Program-made: the position numbers and the translations under genes | Part shown: piece by piece, positions 38,122-48,098 of the stretch | How the letters are laid out: every line of letters begins with the position of its first letter | Numbering within the stretch: position 1 is the first letter of the stretch | Notes under the pieces: generated by a model | What the model was told of the DNA's origin: nothing | Databases searched by the model: none | What the model saw: only the letters and a program-made list of their open reading frames with translations | Origin: Cytophagales bacterium | GTDB lineage: Bacteria; Bacteroidota; Bacteroidia; Cytophagales; Microscillaceae | Reading direction: 5' to 3' | Assembly (NCBI GenBank): GCA_013298075.1 | Contig: JAAFJG010000004.1 | Location: 62,001-126,000 of the forward strand | Length of the DNA: 64,000 nucleotides

Positions 38122-38153
38122 TTTGTTATTTCATAAAAAAAACATTACTTTTG
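38122..38153 (+). promoter_or_regulatory. Promoter of AAA ATPase gene
   Basis: TTTG (38122-38125), 20-bp spacer, TACTTTTG (38146-38153), 24 bp before ATG. Confidence 0.7.
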
Positions 38154-38177
38154 TGTTTTTATTGAAATAAAACAAGC

Positions 38178-39266
38178 ATGGAATATTTTAAATCACAGCC
38201 AATATTAGATAAACCGACAACTTTACTGGTTGATTATTCAGATTTTTTAGATTATGAATCTAAGATTGAATTGCCTAATTATTTTGTCTCGGTCAATAAT
38301 TATCTACCTAATATAAATATTATTGTTAAAGAATTTAATATTGATAAATTATTAGAAAAATTACAGAAAAAATACGAAATACCTCTTGAAAATGTATGGA
38401 AATATATTGTGTATGATGCCGCAGCCAGAAAAAATAAATTAGAACATTTTTGTATTCAATTCGAGAAAGGATTGATGATGTGTGCAGATAAGGCAAGTGA
38501 AGAAATCAGAATTTTGTATGGCAATCATATCAAAACGATAGTCATTGATGAAATAACGAGTATTGTCAAAAAAACTTTTGCCAAAAGAAAAGCTGATAGA
38601 AAAGTATATTTATTGCACGAAAAAGAAGGACATTTATATTTGAAACCTTTTGATGTAAAGAAAATAAAAGTAGAAATAAAAAATTTATATAATGATGATT
38701 TTCAACCTATTCATAAACTTATCACAGAAAGATTAAATACTACTGATGATAAAGGAATTGTATTATTGCATGGCGTTCCGGGAACGGGCAAAACGAGTTA
38801 TATTCGTTATTTAACTTCTTTGATTAGAAAAAAAATGATTTATATTTCACCTGAGTTTGCGCATAAAATTGCTTCTCCTTCGTTTTTACCGCTTTTATTA
38901 GATAATCCAAATTCTGTTTTGATTATTGAAGACTCTGAAAATGTAATCGAAGCAAGAGAAATTAGTGATAATCAAGCCGTAGCTAATTTATTAAATGTGG
39001 CAGATGGTTTGTTGGCAGATTGTTTGAATATTCAAATTATTTGTACTTTTAATACGAATATTAGCAAAGTTGATAAGGCTTTATTGAGAAAAGGACGTTT
39101 GATTGCGTCTTATGAATTTAAAGAATTAGAACAATCTAAAGCCCAAAAATTATCGGATAAATTAGGTTTTCAATCAGAAATAAAAATGGATATGAGCCTT
39201 TCTGATATTTATAATCAAAATGCAAATAGTTTTAATACAGAAAAAAGAGAAGTAATTGGATTTTAA
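38178..39266 (+). CDS. AAA-family ATPase
   Basis: 362 residues. The N-terminal 180 residues are a domain of unknown type. The AAA module has Walker A GVPGTGKTS (about 199-207) and a Walker B-like SVLIIEDSE (about 246-254), where Asp-Ser replaces the usual Asp-Glu pair but Glu precedes. The sensor-1 asparagine lies in CTFNTNISKVD and an arginine-finger region in ALLRKGRL. The protein is probably soluble and oligomeric, remodelling an unknown substrate. The next gene encodes a HAMP-GAF membrane sensor 94 bp downstream; a functional link is only suggested by position. Confidence 0.7.
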   Translation: MEYFKSQPILDKPTTLLVDYSDFLDYESKIELPNYFVSVNNYLPNINIIVKEFNIDKLLEKLQKKYEIPLENVWKYIVYDAAARKNKLEHFCIQFEKGLMMCADKASEEIRILYGNHIKTIVIDEITSIVKKTFAKRKADRKVYLLHEKEGHLYLKPFDVKKIKVEIKNLYNDDFQPIHKLITERLNTTDDKGIVLLHGVPGTGKTSYIRYLTSLIRKKMIYISPEFAHKIASPSFLPLLLDNPNSVLIIEDSENVIEAREISDNQAVANLLNVADGLLADCLNIQIICTFNTNISKVDKALLRKGRLIASYEFKELEQSKAQKLSDKLGFQSEIKMDMSLSDIYNQNANSFNTEKREVIGF

Positions 39267-39360
39267 TTTTATATTTTATACTTTATTTTCTACACTTTAT
39301 TTTCTAAATTATTAATAACAAACAAAAATTGGTACAAAATTCTCTTAATAAAATAATTAT

Positions 39361-41802
39361 ATGAATTTATTTACACGCATACGTGAGTTTTATAAAAACT
39401 TAAATTTATTTTTTAAGTTCCAGACTGCTTTATTTTTAGTATCAACTACTACGCTTTCTGTCATTGGCTATTTTGGTTACAATGAAGGAAGGAGATTATT
39501 AGAGTTGCGTTCTTTTGATTTGTTGGTCAATATTACCAGCAATAAAAAGAAAGCAATCGAGGAATATTTTTCTCAAATGCAAAAACAAATCGAAATATTA
39601 GCCGAAAGGAGTTCGACTTCGGGCGCTATCAAAGATTTTACCGAAATTTTTGAGAAACAACCTGAAAATATGTCTCCCAAAGCAGAAATAGAACTAAAAA
39701 AATTTTATGAGGAAGATTATTTAAAATTATTAAAATACAACGCTGGAATTAACGATTTTCAAACTGATTTTATACCAAAATCACCTTTACGCGTGCATTT
39801 GCAACATAAATATTTGGCACAAAATCCAAATCCTTTGCGATTCAAGTACAATTATTATAAACCCAAAGAAAATACAGATAAATATGATGCGTTGCATCAA
39901 ACTTTTCACCCCAATTTTTTGAACTATGCCCAAAAATTTGATGTAGAAGATATTTTATTAGTCAATCTAAAGGGAGATGTTTTGTATTCTGTGGCTAAAA
40001 GAGCAGATTTTGCGACCAATTTATTAGAAGGAGTATACAAAGAAACAAATGTAGGGCAATTATTTAAAAGAATTATGTCAGGAAGCGAAGATAAAAAAGT
40101 TTATTTTCAAGACTATGACAATTATTTGCCCGCTTATTTTGAACCTTTGGCTTTTATGGGCGGATTAGTGATGAGAGATGGACAAAAATATGGTGTAATT
40201 ATTTTTCAAGTCAGTACAGAAAGAATTACAAATATTTTAACCAATAATCAAAAATGGGCAGAAGATGGTTTAGGAACTTCTGGAGAGGCATTTTTAGTCG
40301 GTTCAGATTTTAAACTAAGAAATAAAACAAGAAGAAGTTTAGAAGACCCTGCAGGATATTATGAAGCTTTAAAACCCAAAGTGGATAAAATCACTTGGGA
40401 ACGAATCAAACGTTTAGGAACAACCATTACTTTTAGACAATATAAAGTAAGAGCAACGATGAACGCCATCGATGGAAAATCTGGAAAAGAAACCAACGTC
40501 GATTTTTTGGGAAGTGAAGTATTAGACGTGTATATGCCGCTGGATTTTTTGGGAACAAGATGGGGGATTTTAACAGAAATGGACGGATCGGAAGTTTTTG
40601 CTGCCACCGCTTCATTTAGAGGACAATTATTAACAATTTCTATCGGTTTATTTATTGCAGTAACGTTGTTAGGAACTTGGTTAGCAAGAAGCTTAGCCGC
40701 ACCTATGCGTAAAATTCAAAAAGATATTACGATGCTTTCAGAAGGACAATTTCCAACTAAAAGTGAAAAAATATACAAAGATGAATTAGGAAAAATCGAT
40801 GAAGCCTTGAATATTTTGGTGCAAAGTATGAGAAATGTAGCTGAATTTGCCCAAAATATCGGTCGAAAAAATTACGATTATCAATTTAGGGCTCGAAGTG
40901 ATAAAGATATTTTGAGTAATGCGTTGTTAGAAATGCGTGATAGTTTGAGAACTATTTCCTCAGAAGAAGATATTAGAAGTTGGAAAAATACGGGTTTGGC
41001 TCTCTTTGGTGATGTTCTGCGTGAAAATAATGATACTTTAGAAATGTTATCAAAAGCAGTGATTGCTGAATTGGTAAAATATATTGAGGCAAAACAAGGT
41101 GCTTTATTTGTGTTTGATGATAAAACACAATCTTTAAAAGCAGCCAGTGCGTATGCATACCAAAAATATCGTTATTTACAACAAAGTTTTAAAGAAGGCG
41201 AGGGCTTAGTTGGGCAAGTTTATTTTGAAAAATATTCTATTTATTTGACAGAAATCCCTTCAGATTATTCTAATATTGCCTCTGGATTAGGTCATATCAA
41301 ACCTAAATGTTTGTTTTTAGCCCCTATGATAGCGGATAATAAAATTTATGGCGTAGTAGAAATAGCGTCTTTAACCGAAATTCCCTTGTATCAAAGAAAT
41401 TTTATAGAAAACGTGGCTGAAAATATTGCTATCACCATTGCCAATATTAAATCAGGAGAAGATACTAAAAAACTATTGATAGAATCTCAAAGAGCAGGCG
41501 ATCAACTCAGACAACAAGAAGAAGAAATGCGACAAAACTTTGAGGAATTGATGACCACACAAGAAGATATGCGTCAACGACAAGAACAAATTGACGTTTT
41601 AATTCATCATTTACAAGGAATGATTGACGAGGAATTAAAAATTGATGCGACTAATTCGGCTACTATTTTGAGAAAACAAATGTTAGAGGATATTCAAAAA
41701 CAAAAAAATATATTTCTGCAAAAAGAAAATGAAAGTTTGACAAAAGAAACTTATATCAGAGAAAGAGTAGAAGAATTAGGAAAAAATACACACCTTACGT
41801 AA
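39361..41802 (+). CDS. Membrane sensor with HAMP and GAF, no output enzyme
   Basis: 813 residues. Transmembrane helix 1 (about 18-37), a large periplasmic sensing region (40-420), helix 2 (about 423-443), a HAMP segment (SLAAPMRKIQKDITMLSEGQ onward), a GAF domain (about 555-700) and a C-terminal coiled coil (LRQQEEEMRQNFEELMTTQE). The plan resembles chemoreceptor-like or PP2C/kinase-linked sensors, but no kinase, cyclase, phosphatase or MCP signalling domain is present. It must therefore act through protein contact or a partner. The family substrate is unknown. Confidence 0.72.
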   Translation: MNLFTRIREFYKNLNLFFKFQTALFLVSTTTLSVIGYFGYNEGRRLLELRSFDLLVNITSNKKKAIEEYFSQMQKQIEILAERSSTSGAIKDFTEIFEKQPENMSPKAEIELKKFYEEDYLKLLKYNAGINDFQTDFIPKSPLRVHLQHKYLAQNPNPLRFKYNYYKPKENTDKYDALHQTFHPNFLNYAQKFDVEDILLVNLKGDVLYSVAKRADFATNLLEGVYKETNVGQLFKRIMSGSEDKKVYFQDYDNYLPAYFEPLAFMGGLVMRDGQKYGVIIFQVSTERITNILTNNQKWAEDGLGTSGEAFLVGSDFKLRNKTRRSLEDPAGYYEALKPKVDKITWERIKRLGTTITFRQYKVRATMNAIDGKSGKETNVDFLGSEVLDVYMPLDFLGTRWGILTEMDGSEVFAATASFRGQLLTISIGLFIAVTLLGTWLARSLAAPMRKIQKDITMLSEGQFPTKSEKIYKDELGKIDEALNILVQSMRNVAEFAQNIGRKNYDYQFRARSDKDILSNALLEMRDSLRTISSEEDIRSWKNTGLALFGDVLRENNDTLEMLSKAVIAELVKYIEAKQGALFVFDDKTQSLKAASAYAYQKYRYLQQSFKEGEGLVGQVYFEKYSIYLTEIPSDYSNIASGLGHIKPKCLFLAPMIADNKIYGVVEIASLTEIPLYQRNFIENVAENIAITIANIKSGEDTKKLLIESQRAGDQLRQQEEEMRQNFEELMTTQEDMRQRQEQIDVLIHHLQGMIDEELKIDATNSATILRKQMLEDIQKQKNIFLQKENESLTKETYIRERVEELGKNTHLT

Positions 41803-41835
41803 AACTCTTTATTTCAATGTAATATTTTTATTATT

Positions 41836-41966
41836 AGAGTTTTTTAAATGGTAGCCAAAAATTGACAAAAATCATTAAAAATTCGAGAAAAAAGAAAAAA
41901 AATCCGTATTAATCCGCTAAATCCGTGTTATCTGTGTGCTAAAATCTCTTTCATTTAAAAAATACT
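41836..41966. repeat. Repeat family 3, copy 1
   Basis: A 131-bp unit with imperfect inverted ends AGAGTTTTTTAAATG and CATTTAAAAAATACT and an internal stretch reading AATCCGTGTTATCTGTGTGC-like sequence. It is nearly identical to 44072-44200. A 3-bp flank (ATT) is repeated at both ends. Non-coding and MITE-like. Confidence 0.75.
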
Positions 41967-42049
41967 ATTAAATAAATAGCAAAATAAAAAAATAATATCA
42001 TAATTTAAAAAATATAAGATTGATTTTTGTATAAAAAGTACCATTAATA

Positions 42050-42178
42050 TAAGGTATCTTCTAAAAAATATAATACTCATTTAAAAGCGTTTTTTATCGG
42101 AAAAATTCCTTCAAGGTTTTTTTAAACCTTGAAAGAATCGTACTCGGTGGGTGTATTATTTGCTAGTTGCTCCCTAAT
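42050..42178. repeat. Repeat family 1, diverged member
   Basis: Ends AAGGTATCTTCTAAAAAATA and TATTTGCTAGTTGCTCCCTAA resemble the inverted termini of family 1. The core here is a different palindrome, TTCAAGGTTT with AAACCTTGAA (42109-42132). Confidence 0.45.
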
Positions 42179-42392
42179 TAAAAGGGTTGAAAATTATTTT
42201 ATGCTAAAATAATCACAATTTTTTAACAAATAAAGTCAATTTATTGGCATAAAATTACAAGTAAACCTACTATTATTTGTTTAGCGTACAAAAAATTATA
42301 CTAACAAAAGAGACTAAAAAATGAGTAACTATTTTTGTATAGCTTAAAAATCAATTACAACTCATTATTTTTATATAATTATCAGCAAAAAA

Positions 42393-42424
42393 TTTGCATA
42401 ATAGTTTTTTTTAGTTTAATTTTG
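42393..42424 (+). promoter_or_regulatory. Promoter of guaB
   Basis: TTTG (42393-42396), 20-bp spacer, TAATTTTG (42417-42424), a perfect consensus match 37 bp before ATG. Confidence 0.75.
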
Positions 42425-42461
42425 CTCGGCAAAAGATAAAACTAAAAAACCTAATATTATT

Positions 42462-43931
42462 ATGTATTCTTTTGCTGATAAAATTTTGGGTGAAGCACTC
42501 ACTTATGACGATGTGTTGCTATTGCCTGCCTACTCTGAAGTCTTACCAAGAGAAGTAAATACTTCTACGTTTTTGACTCAAAAAATTCAATTAAATATAC
42601 CACTTTTATCCGCTTCTATGGATACCGTTACCGAATTTGAAATGGCTATCGCCATCGCAAAAGAAGGTGGAATGGGAATTATTCATAAAAGTATGAGCAT
42701 CGAAAAACAAGCAGAGCAAGTCAGAAAAGTAAAAAGGTATCAAAGTGGACTTATTTTAGACCCCATTACTTTACAACCAAATGCAACTATCGGAGAAGCA
42801 AAAAAATTGATGCTCGAACATCGAATTGGTGGAATTCCTATCATTGATGAAAACAAAAATTTATTAGGAATATTAACCAATAGAGATTTGCGTTTTCAAA
42901 AAAATGATACCATTTTGGTTAAAGAAGTAATGACCAAAGAAAAATTAATCACCGCTTTTGAAAACATAGATTATCAAAAAGCAGAGGATATTTTGCAAGA
43001 ATATAAAATCGAAAAATTACCTATTGTCAACGAAAACGGAAAATTAGTTGGTTTAATTACTTACAAAGATATTCTCAAAAAGAAAGATATGCCTTGGGCT
43101 TGCAAAGACGAATATGGTCGTTTGCGTGTAGGAGCAGCCGTAGGAAATACGCCTGATTTGTTGCCAAGAGTAGAGGCTTTATTGAAAGCAGGAGCAGATA
43201 TTATTAGCATTGATACCGCTCATGGACATTCAAAAGGAGTTTTAGATGCTGTTAAAAATCTTAAAAATACTTTTCCAACTATTCAACTGATTGCAGGCAA
43301 TGTAGCCACTGCCGAAGGTGCTCTAGCCTTAGCAAATGCAGGGGCTGATTGCGTAAAAGTAGGCATCGGACCTGGAAGTATCTGCACAACTCGCATCATT
43401 GCAGGCGTAGGAATGCCTCAATTTTCTGCCGTTTGGGAAGCTTCGCAGGCGCTAAAATCATTAAATATTCCTGTAATTGCTGATGGTGGTATTCGTTTTT
43501 CGGGAGATATGGTTAAAGCCATTGCAGGCGGTGCAAACTTGATTATGGCAGGCTCATTGTTTGCAGGAACAGAAGAAGCACCGGGCGAAGTGGTTTTATA
43601 CGAAGGTCGAAAATTCAAAACATACAGAGGAATGGGGTCTTTGGAGGCGATGGAGGTTGGCTCAAAAGATAGATATTTTCAAGATAAAGAAGAAGATAGC
43701 AAAAAGCTCGTCCCCGAAGGAATCGTAGGGCGTGTGCCTTATAAAGGTTTGGTGAATGAAATTATTTTTCAAATGGTTGGTGGACTAAAAGCAGGTATGG
43801 GTTATTGTGGTGCAAAAGATATTCAAACATTACAAGAAGCAAAATTTGTGAAAATTACGGCTGCTGGTATGCGTGAAAGTCATCCACATGACGTGCATAT
43901 CGTAAAAGAAGCGCCCAATTATAGTCGATAA
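42462..43931 (+). CDS. guaB: Inosine-5'-monophosphate dehydrogenase
   Basis: Oxidises IMP to XMP with NAD, the committed step of GTP synthesis. The 489 residues form a TIM barrel split by a CBS pair (about 95-205). The catalytic loop [18 protein letters not shown] carries the active cysteine. The substrate-binding [14 protein letters not shown] and flap [12 protein letters not shown] are present. It is transcribed alone, flanked on both sides by family 3 repeats. Confidence 0.96.
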   Translation: MYSFADKILGEALTYDDVLLLPAYSEVLPREVNTSTFLTQKIQLNIPLLSASMDTVTEFEMAIAIAKEGGMGIIHKSMSIEKQAEQVRKVKRYQSGLILDPITLQPNATIGEAKKLMLEHRIGGIPIIDENKNLLGILTNRDLRFQKNDTILVKEVMTKEKLITAFENIDYQKAEDILQEYKIEKLPIVNENGKLVGLITYKDILKKKDMPWACKDEYGRLRVGAAVGNTPDLLPRVEALLKAGADIISIDTAHGHSKGVLDAVKNLKNTFPTIQLIAGNVATAEGALALANAGADCVKVGIGPGSICTTRIIAGVGMPQFSAVWEASQALKSLNIPVIADGGIRFSGDMVKAIAGGANLIMAGSLFAGTEEAPGEVVLYEGRKFKTYRGMGSLEAMEVGSKDRYFQDKEEDSKKLVPEGIVGRVPYKGLVNEIIFQMVGGLKAGMGYCGAKDIQTLQEAKFVKITAAGMRESHPHDVHIVKEAPNYSR

Positions 43932-43993
43932 AATTATTTATTTTATATGAAATTTATGAAAAAAAAATTAATATAAATATTTTAATTTTTTTT

Positions 43994-44054
43994 GAATTGC
44001 CTCCAGATTTATCTGGAGGTTAATATTCAATATAATAATTAACTTTAGCCAAAA
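43994..44054. repeat. Repeat family 2 (REP-like), copy 2
   Basis: Inverted copy: GAATTGCCTCCAG onward with palindrome CCTCCAGATTTATCTGGAGG (44000-44019), then ACTTTAGCCAAAA. It lies 62 bp past the guaB stop and may also serve as a terminator. Confidence 0.7.
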
Positions 44055-44071
44055 TTTTATATTTTTTTAAT

Positions 44072-44200
44072 AGAGTTTTTTAAATGGTAGCCAAAAATTA
44101 ACAAAAATCATTAAAAATTCGAGAAAAAAGAAAAAATTCGTATTAATCCACTAAATCCGTGTTATCTGTGTGCTAAAATCTCTTTCATTTAAAAAATACT
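44072..44200. repeat. Repeat family 3, copy 2
   Basis: Almost identical to 41836-41966, same orientation, flanked by AAT on both sides. Together with the copy-2 REP it occupies most of the 370-bp gap 43932-44301. Confidence 0.75.
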
Positions 44201-44301
44201 AATATCGAGATAAATCTTGTTTCTATTAAAATAATATTGCTATCATTTACTAAACCTTTTGTTTTCCACCAAAAAACACTATCTTTTTATACTTAAAAAT
44301 A

Positions 44302-44961
44302 ATGAAAAAAAAAGAATTATATCAATCTATTATTGATTATTTTCAAAAATCAATGCCCGCTCCCGAAACAGAACTTAAATATGAAAATCCTTTTCAATTA
44401 TTGGTGGCAGTGGTTTTATCGGCACAATGCACAGATAAAAGAGTAAATTTAGTAACTCCAAAAATTTTTGAAGATTTTCCTACACCACAACTATTAGGAG
44501 AAGCAACTTTTGAAATTTTGTTTCCTTATATTAAAAGTATTTCTTATCCACAAAATAAAACTAAACATTTAATAGGATTGGGAAAAATGTTAGCTACTGA
44601 TTTTAACCACGAAATTCCTTCTGATATAGAATTGCTACAAAAATTACCAGGAGTAGGTCGAAAAACTGCCAACGTCATTGCATCTGTTATTTTTAATCAA
44701 GCCACTATGGCGGTAGATACACACGTTTTTCGGGTATCACGTCGAATAGGTTTGGTGGATATGAAAGATAATACACCTTTATTGGTCGAAAAAAAATTGG
44801 TAAAATATATTCCCGATTCGATTATTCCCAAAGCACATCATTGGCTGATTTTACATGGACGTTACACGTGTATGGCTCGAAATCCTCAATGTGATTCGTG
44901 TGGTATTCAAGAATTTTGTAAATATTATGAAAAGAAAATAAAAAATAAAATTGACTCGTAA
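44302..44961 (+). CDS. nth: Endonuclease III
   Basis: A base-excision DNA glycosylase/AP lyase acting on oxidised pyrimidines. The 219 residues contain the helix-hairpin-helix LQKLPGVGRKTANVIAS with the catalytic Lys and the AVDTHVFRVSRRIGL aspartate. The C-terminal 4Fe-4S ligand set is C-x6-C-x2-C-x5-C (CMARNPQCDSCGIQEFC). All catalytic features are intact. Confidence 0.95.
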   Translation: MKKKELYQSIIDYFQKSMPAPETELKYENPFQLLVAVVLSAQCTDKRVNLVTPKIFEDFPTPQLLGEATFEILFPYIKSISYPQNKTKHLIGLGKMLATDFNHEIPSDIELLQKLPGVGRKTANVIASVIFNQATMAVDTHVFRVSRRIGLVDMKDNTPLLVEKKLVKYIPDSIIPKAHHWLILHGRYTCMARNPQCDSCGIQEFCKYYEKKIKNKIDS

Positions 44962-45061
44962 TTTTTGATTCATAGAAAATTATTGCAAATATAATTTTAT
45001 TCTACCATAAATAGTCATGTATTTTGAAAATATACAAACATATTAATTAGAGAAATACAGA

Positions 45062-45160
45062 GATTTTGGCTAAAGCCAATGATTGAATTTTATATTATCC
45101 TCCAGATAAATCTGGAGGCAATTCAGATAAATCTGGAGGCAATTCAAAAAATACATTTCA
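45062..45160. repeat. Repeat family 2 (REP-like), copy 3, internally duplicated
   Basis: TTGGCTAAAGCCAA palindrome (about 45066-45079), then CCTCCAGATAAATCTGGAGG (45099-45118). The 21-bp segment at 45103-45123 is repeated at 45124-45144. It lies between the convergent nth and amino acid permease genes, so it may terminate both. Confidence 0.75.
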
Positions 45161-45214
45161 AAAAAATCTTCTTTTTCGGTGGAAATTCCCTAAAAACTAC
45201 AATATTTTTTAAGA

Positions 45215-46591
45215 TTAATGTCCTAATTTTTTATCCTCAGTTTGAATAGCTTGATTGATAAAATAAACCACCAAACCCAACAAAACGATACCCAAAGCAA
45301 TCAATGATGGGGTAGTGCGATTTGTCAAAAGAAAATACATCGTCCAGCCTGTAACTCCTAAAAATATCAAAGGCGTAATCGGATAACCCCAAGTTTTATA
45401 TACTCTTTCGGCTTTAGGTGCTTTAAAACGCATCACAATCACTCCCAAAACCGTAGCAAAAGTAAAAATATCTAAAGTAAAAGCAATCGCATATAAAATA
45501 GTATCAAATTGCGCACTCAAAACTAACACAATAGAAATAGCAGATTGTAAAATAATAGCCAAAACAGGAATACCTTTTTTATTTTTTATAGATAAAAAAC
45601 GCAAACTTTTTACATCTTCACCCATCGCTTGCATTACTCTAGGACCCGCAAAAATCATCGCACTAATCGATGAAATCAATAATAAAGCAATCATTCCCGC
45701 CATTATTTTTCCACCATTATCACCCAAAAATTGTTGAGCAGACAAATATCCAACTTCCAAAGGACCTTTATTTGCTTTAATATTTGCTAATTGTTCTCCT
45801 GCATACGTGGACACAGGCAAGGTATAAAGAAATACAATATTCAATAAAATATAAGCAATCATCACCACCAAAGTACCCGTTACTAAGGCACGTGGCACAT
45901 TGACACGTGGATTTTCAATTTCATTTGCCAAATAAGCCGCTGCATTCCAACCCGAATAAGCAAAAGAAACGAAGGCTAAATTAACCGCAAAACCACCACT
46001 AAAAACCATTGACCAATCTGCATCAGTAGGCACAATATTATTTAGAATCGGTTGAGGATTGGGAGTTAATAATAAACCACCAAAAATAAAACCGATAATC
46101 AAAACAACTTTTACGCCTGTCGAATATTGTTGAAAAATACTACCCAAACCTATATCTGTGGCATGAATCATCGAAATCAAAATGATAACTATAATCGCAA
46201 TCATTTGTGGAGGTAAGCCAATAATAGAAGAAGAATATGTTCCTAACGCAACACCAGCCATTGCCACAGGAGCAGAAAAACCAACCGTAGCAGAAATCCA
46301 GCCCGATAAAAAGCCAAAAGCAGGGTGATAAGTATTCGATAAATAATTATATTCGCCACCAGAACGTGGGAATAAAGCAGCCATTTCGCCATAACTCAAA
46401 GCCCCACACATTGCCACTATTCCGCCAACTACCCACAATAAAAGCAACGGAAAGACTGCTCCTGTGCCTAATGATTGATAACCTAAACTTGTAAAAACGC
46501 CTGCACCGACCATATTTGCGACAACAATCGTGATAGCGGTTCGTAATGTAACACGTCCTGTGTTGTTAATTTCCATATCTTTTTTATTCAA
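45215..46591 (-). CDS. APC-superfamily amino acid permease
   Basis: 458 residues with about 12 membrane helices. The N-terminal substrate-binding loop VANMVGAGVFTSLG and the conserved MCGALSYGEMAALFPRSGGE are typical of APC transporters (basic/neutral amino acid or exchanger type). The substrate cannot be read from sequence. A -7 element (TACTTTTG, minus strand 46618-46625) gives it its own promoter, although the upstream lipoprotein gene on the same strand ends only 53 bp before. Confidence 0.85.
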   Translation of the reverse strand: MNKKDMEINNTGRVTLRTAITIVVANMVGAGVFTSLGYQSLGTGAVFPLLLLWVVGGIVAMCGALSYGEMAALFPRSGGEYNYLSNTYHPAFGFLSGWISATVGFSAPVAMAGVALGTYSSSIIGLPPQMIAIIVIILISMIHATDIGLGSIFQQYSTGVKVVLIIGFIFGGLLLTPNPQPILNNIVPTDADWSMVFSGGFAVNLAFVSFAYSGWNAAAYLANEIENPRVNVPRALVTGTLVVMIAYILLNIVFLYTLPVSTYAGEQLANIKANKGPLEVGYLSAQQFLGDNGGKIMAGMIALLLISSISAMIFAGPRVMQAMGEDVKSLRFLSIKNKKGIPVLAIILQSAISIVLVLSAQFDTILYAIAFTLDIFTFATVLGVIVMRFKAPKAERVYKTWGYPITPLIFLGVTGWTMYFLLTNRTTPSLIALGIVLLGLVVYFINQAIQTEDKKLGH

Positions 46592-46644
46592 TAATGATAG
46601 TTTTTATTTGAGAAGTGCAAAAGTAAAGTATTTTTTTGAAAAAA

Positions 46645-47751
46645 TCACTCTAATTTTTTATAATATTTCATTTTCCTATCTTTTAACAATTCAGGATGAA
46701 AAATATGCAACATATCCGCTAATATTTCTTGAGGATTGATGATGCTTGTCAGCCAATAATCTGCTCCATAATTATAAATTTTTTTCTGTTGATAAGGCAT
46801 AAAATTGGTTAATCTTTCGTCATTTTGTGCGACTTCTTTCAATGTTTTTGCTTGTCCTACGTTGAGCCAAATATCTGCATTTTTTCCTTTCGTATATAAA
46901 TTTTCGATAGTGGTGGGAATAGAGGCAGTATTATTATTGTCTTTTCCAATAAAATCTCCGCCTGCATCTTCAATAAATTTTGCTGTATAACTTTTTCCTC
47001 CTGCCAAATACCAAGTTCCTCTAAAAGGCATATCAGTTAAAATCGTTACTTTTTTGGTTTTATTCTTAGCAATTTTTTTGATTTCGTTGTATTCTTTTTC
47101 GATATTTTGGAAGATATTTTCACTTTCTTTTTCGGATTCGAATAACAAACCAAATAATTTAATCCAGGCTGCACGCCCAACTGGGTGCGTTTCTAACCAA
47201 TCTACATTTAAAATTGTTTGAATATTAAATTTTTCTAAGGTTTTTAATTTATCAATATCTGCGGCATTACTCACCAAAACAATTTCAGGTTTTATAGCAA
47301 TAATTTTCTCTTTTACCGATTCATCACCTGTGCCTAAATCTTTTATTTCTTTGTTTTGGATAGATTTTTCCCATTTTGAGCCTTGCAAAAAAGCCCCTTC
47401 TGTAACTCCCAAAATAGTCGAATTTTGTTCTAATTTTTCTATACACGCAAGGTGCGTATGCGAGAAAGTAACAATTTTTTTAATCGGAGTTTTAATAATA
47501 TTTTTAGTAGGAATATTGGGATTATTTTTTTTATTTTTATTGACAAAAGCATAGACAACACTATCTTTTTTATCTTTTAAATAAATAGTAAATAACTGAT
47601 AATCTGAAAATTTTTCAATTTTAAAAGCAGGATTAAAATCTGTTTTTTGAGTTTGATTATTTTGGGGTTGATTTTCTTTTTTGGTATTATTTTTTTCTTG
47701 ACATTGAGATAAAAAAAAGATAGATAGAAAAAGTAAAAAGTAAATTTTCAT
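46645..47751 (-). CDS. Metal-chelate ABC transporter binding lipoprotein
   Basis: 368 residues with lipoprotein signal FFLSQCQEKN (Cys about 17) and a BtuF/FecB-like bilobal fold: HTHLACIEKLEQNSTILGV, EIVLVSNAADIDKL, a long linking helix, and GGDFIGKDNNN with ADIWLNVGQAKTL in the second lobe. This class captures iron-siderophore, heme or cobalamin for ABC import. No permease or ATPase gene is adjacent, so it must work with a remote transporter. Specificity is unknown. Confidence 0.82.
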   Translation of the reverse strand: MKIYFLLFLSIFFLSQCQEKNNTKKENQPQNNQTQKTDFNPAFKIEKFSDYQLFTIYLKDKKDSVVYAFVNKNKKNNPNIPTKNIIKTPIKKIVTFSHTHLACIEKLEQNSTILGVTEGAFLQGSKWEKSIQNKEIKDLGTGDESVKEKIIAIKPEIVLVSNAADIDKLKTLEKFNIQTILNVDWLETHPVGRAAWIKLFGLLFESEKESENIFQNIEKEYNEIKKIAKNKTKKVTILTDMPFRGTWYLAGGKSYTAKFIEDAGGDFIGKDNNNTASIPTTIENLYTKGKNADIWLNVGQAKTLKEVAQNDERLTNFMPYQQKKIYNYGADYWLTSIINPQEILADMLHIFHPELLKDRKMKYYKKLE

Positions 47752-47789
47752 AGTTTTTTTTGATTTTTTTTGGAAATAAATTGTGTTTT

Positions 47790-47957
47790 AAGGGACTAAA
47801 TAAAAAATAATATACCTAAAAAAACTCCCTCACCTTCAGGGAGGGCTGGGGTGGGGCATAATTTTGCTCAAAAGCCCCACCCTAACCCTCCCCAGCGGTG
47901 AGGGGACTAAAAATGAGTTTTTTGAGTGGGTAATTTATTTTTTAGATGACCCCTAAG
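47790..47957. repeat. Repeat family 1, uninterrupted member
   Basis: Termini AGGGACTAAATAAAAAATAA and TAATTTATTTTTTAGATGAC are inverted relatives of copies A and B. The centre is a GC-rich hairpin, GGGAGGGCTGGGGTGGGGC with GCCCCACCCTAACCCTCCC, around 16 nt. It lacks the nested 163-bp segment and so shows the ancestral empty form. It sits in the 347-bp gap 47752-48098. Confidence 0.75.
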
Positions 47958-48098
47958 TTGTTTTTTCGGTGTAAAATATAGATAAAATGCAAAATTATAT
48001 TTTTTGAGCTAAATAAACAAATTTATTTCTCAAAAAAATACAAAATAAATAAACTTTTTTTGAGAAAATAACGTTAATTTTAAAAAATAAACAAAATT

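Larger units (their letters stand above)
41803..42392. other. Repeat-filled gap upstream of guaB
   Basis: Holds repeat family 3 copy 1 (41836-41966) and a diverged family 1 element (42050-42178). The remaining DNA up to the guaB promoter shows no gene. Confidence 0.6.
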
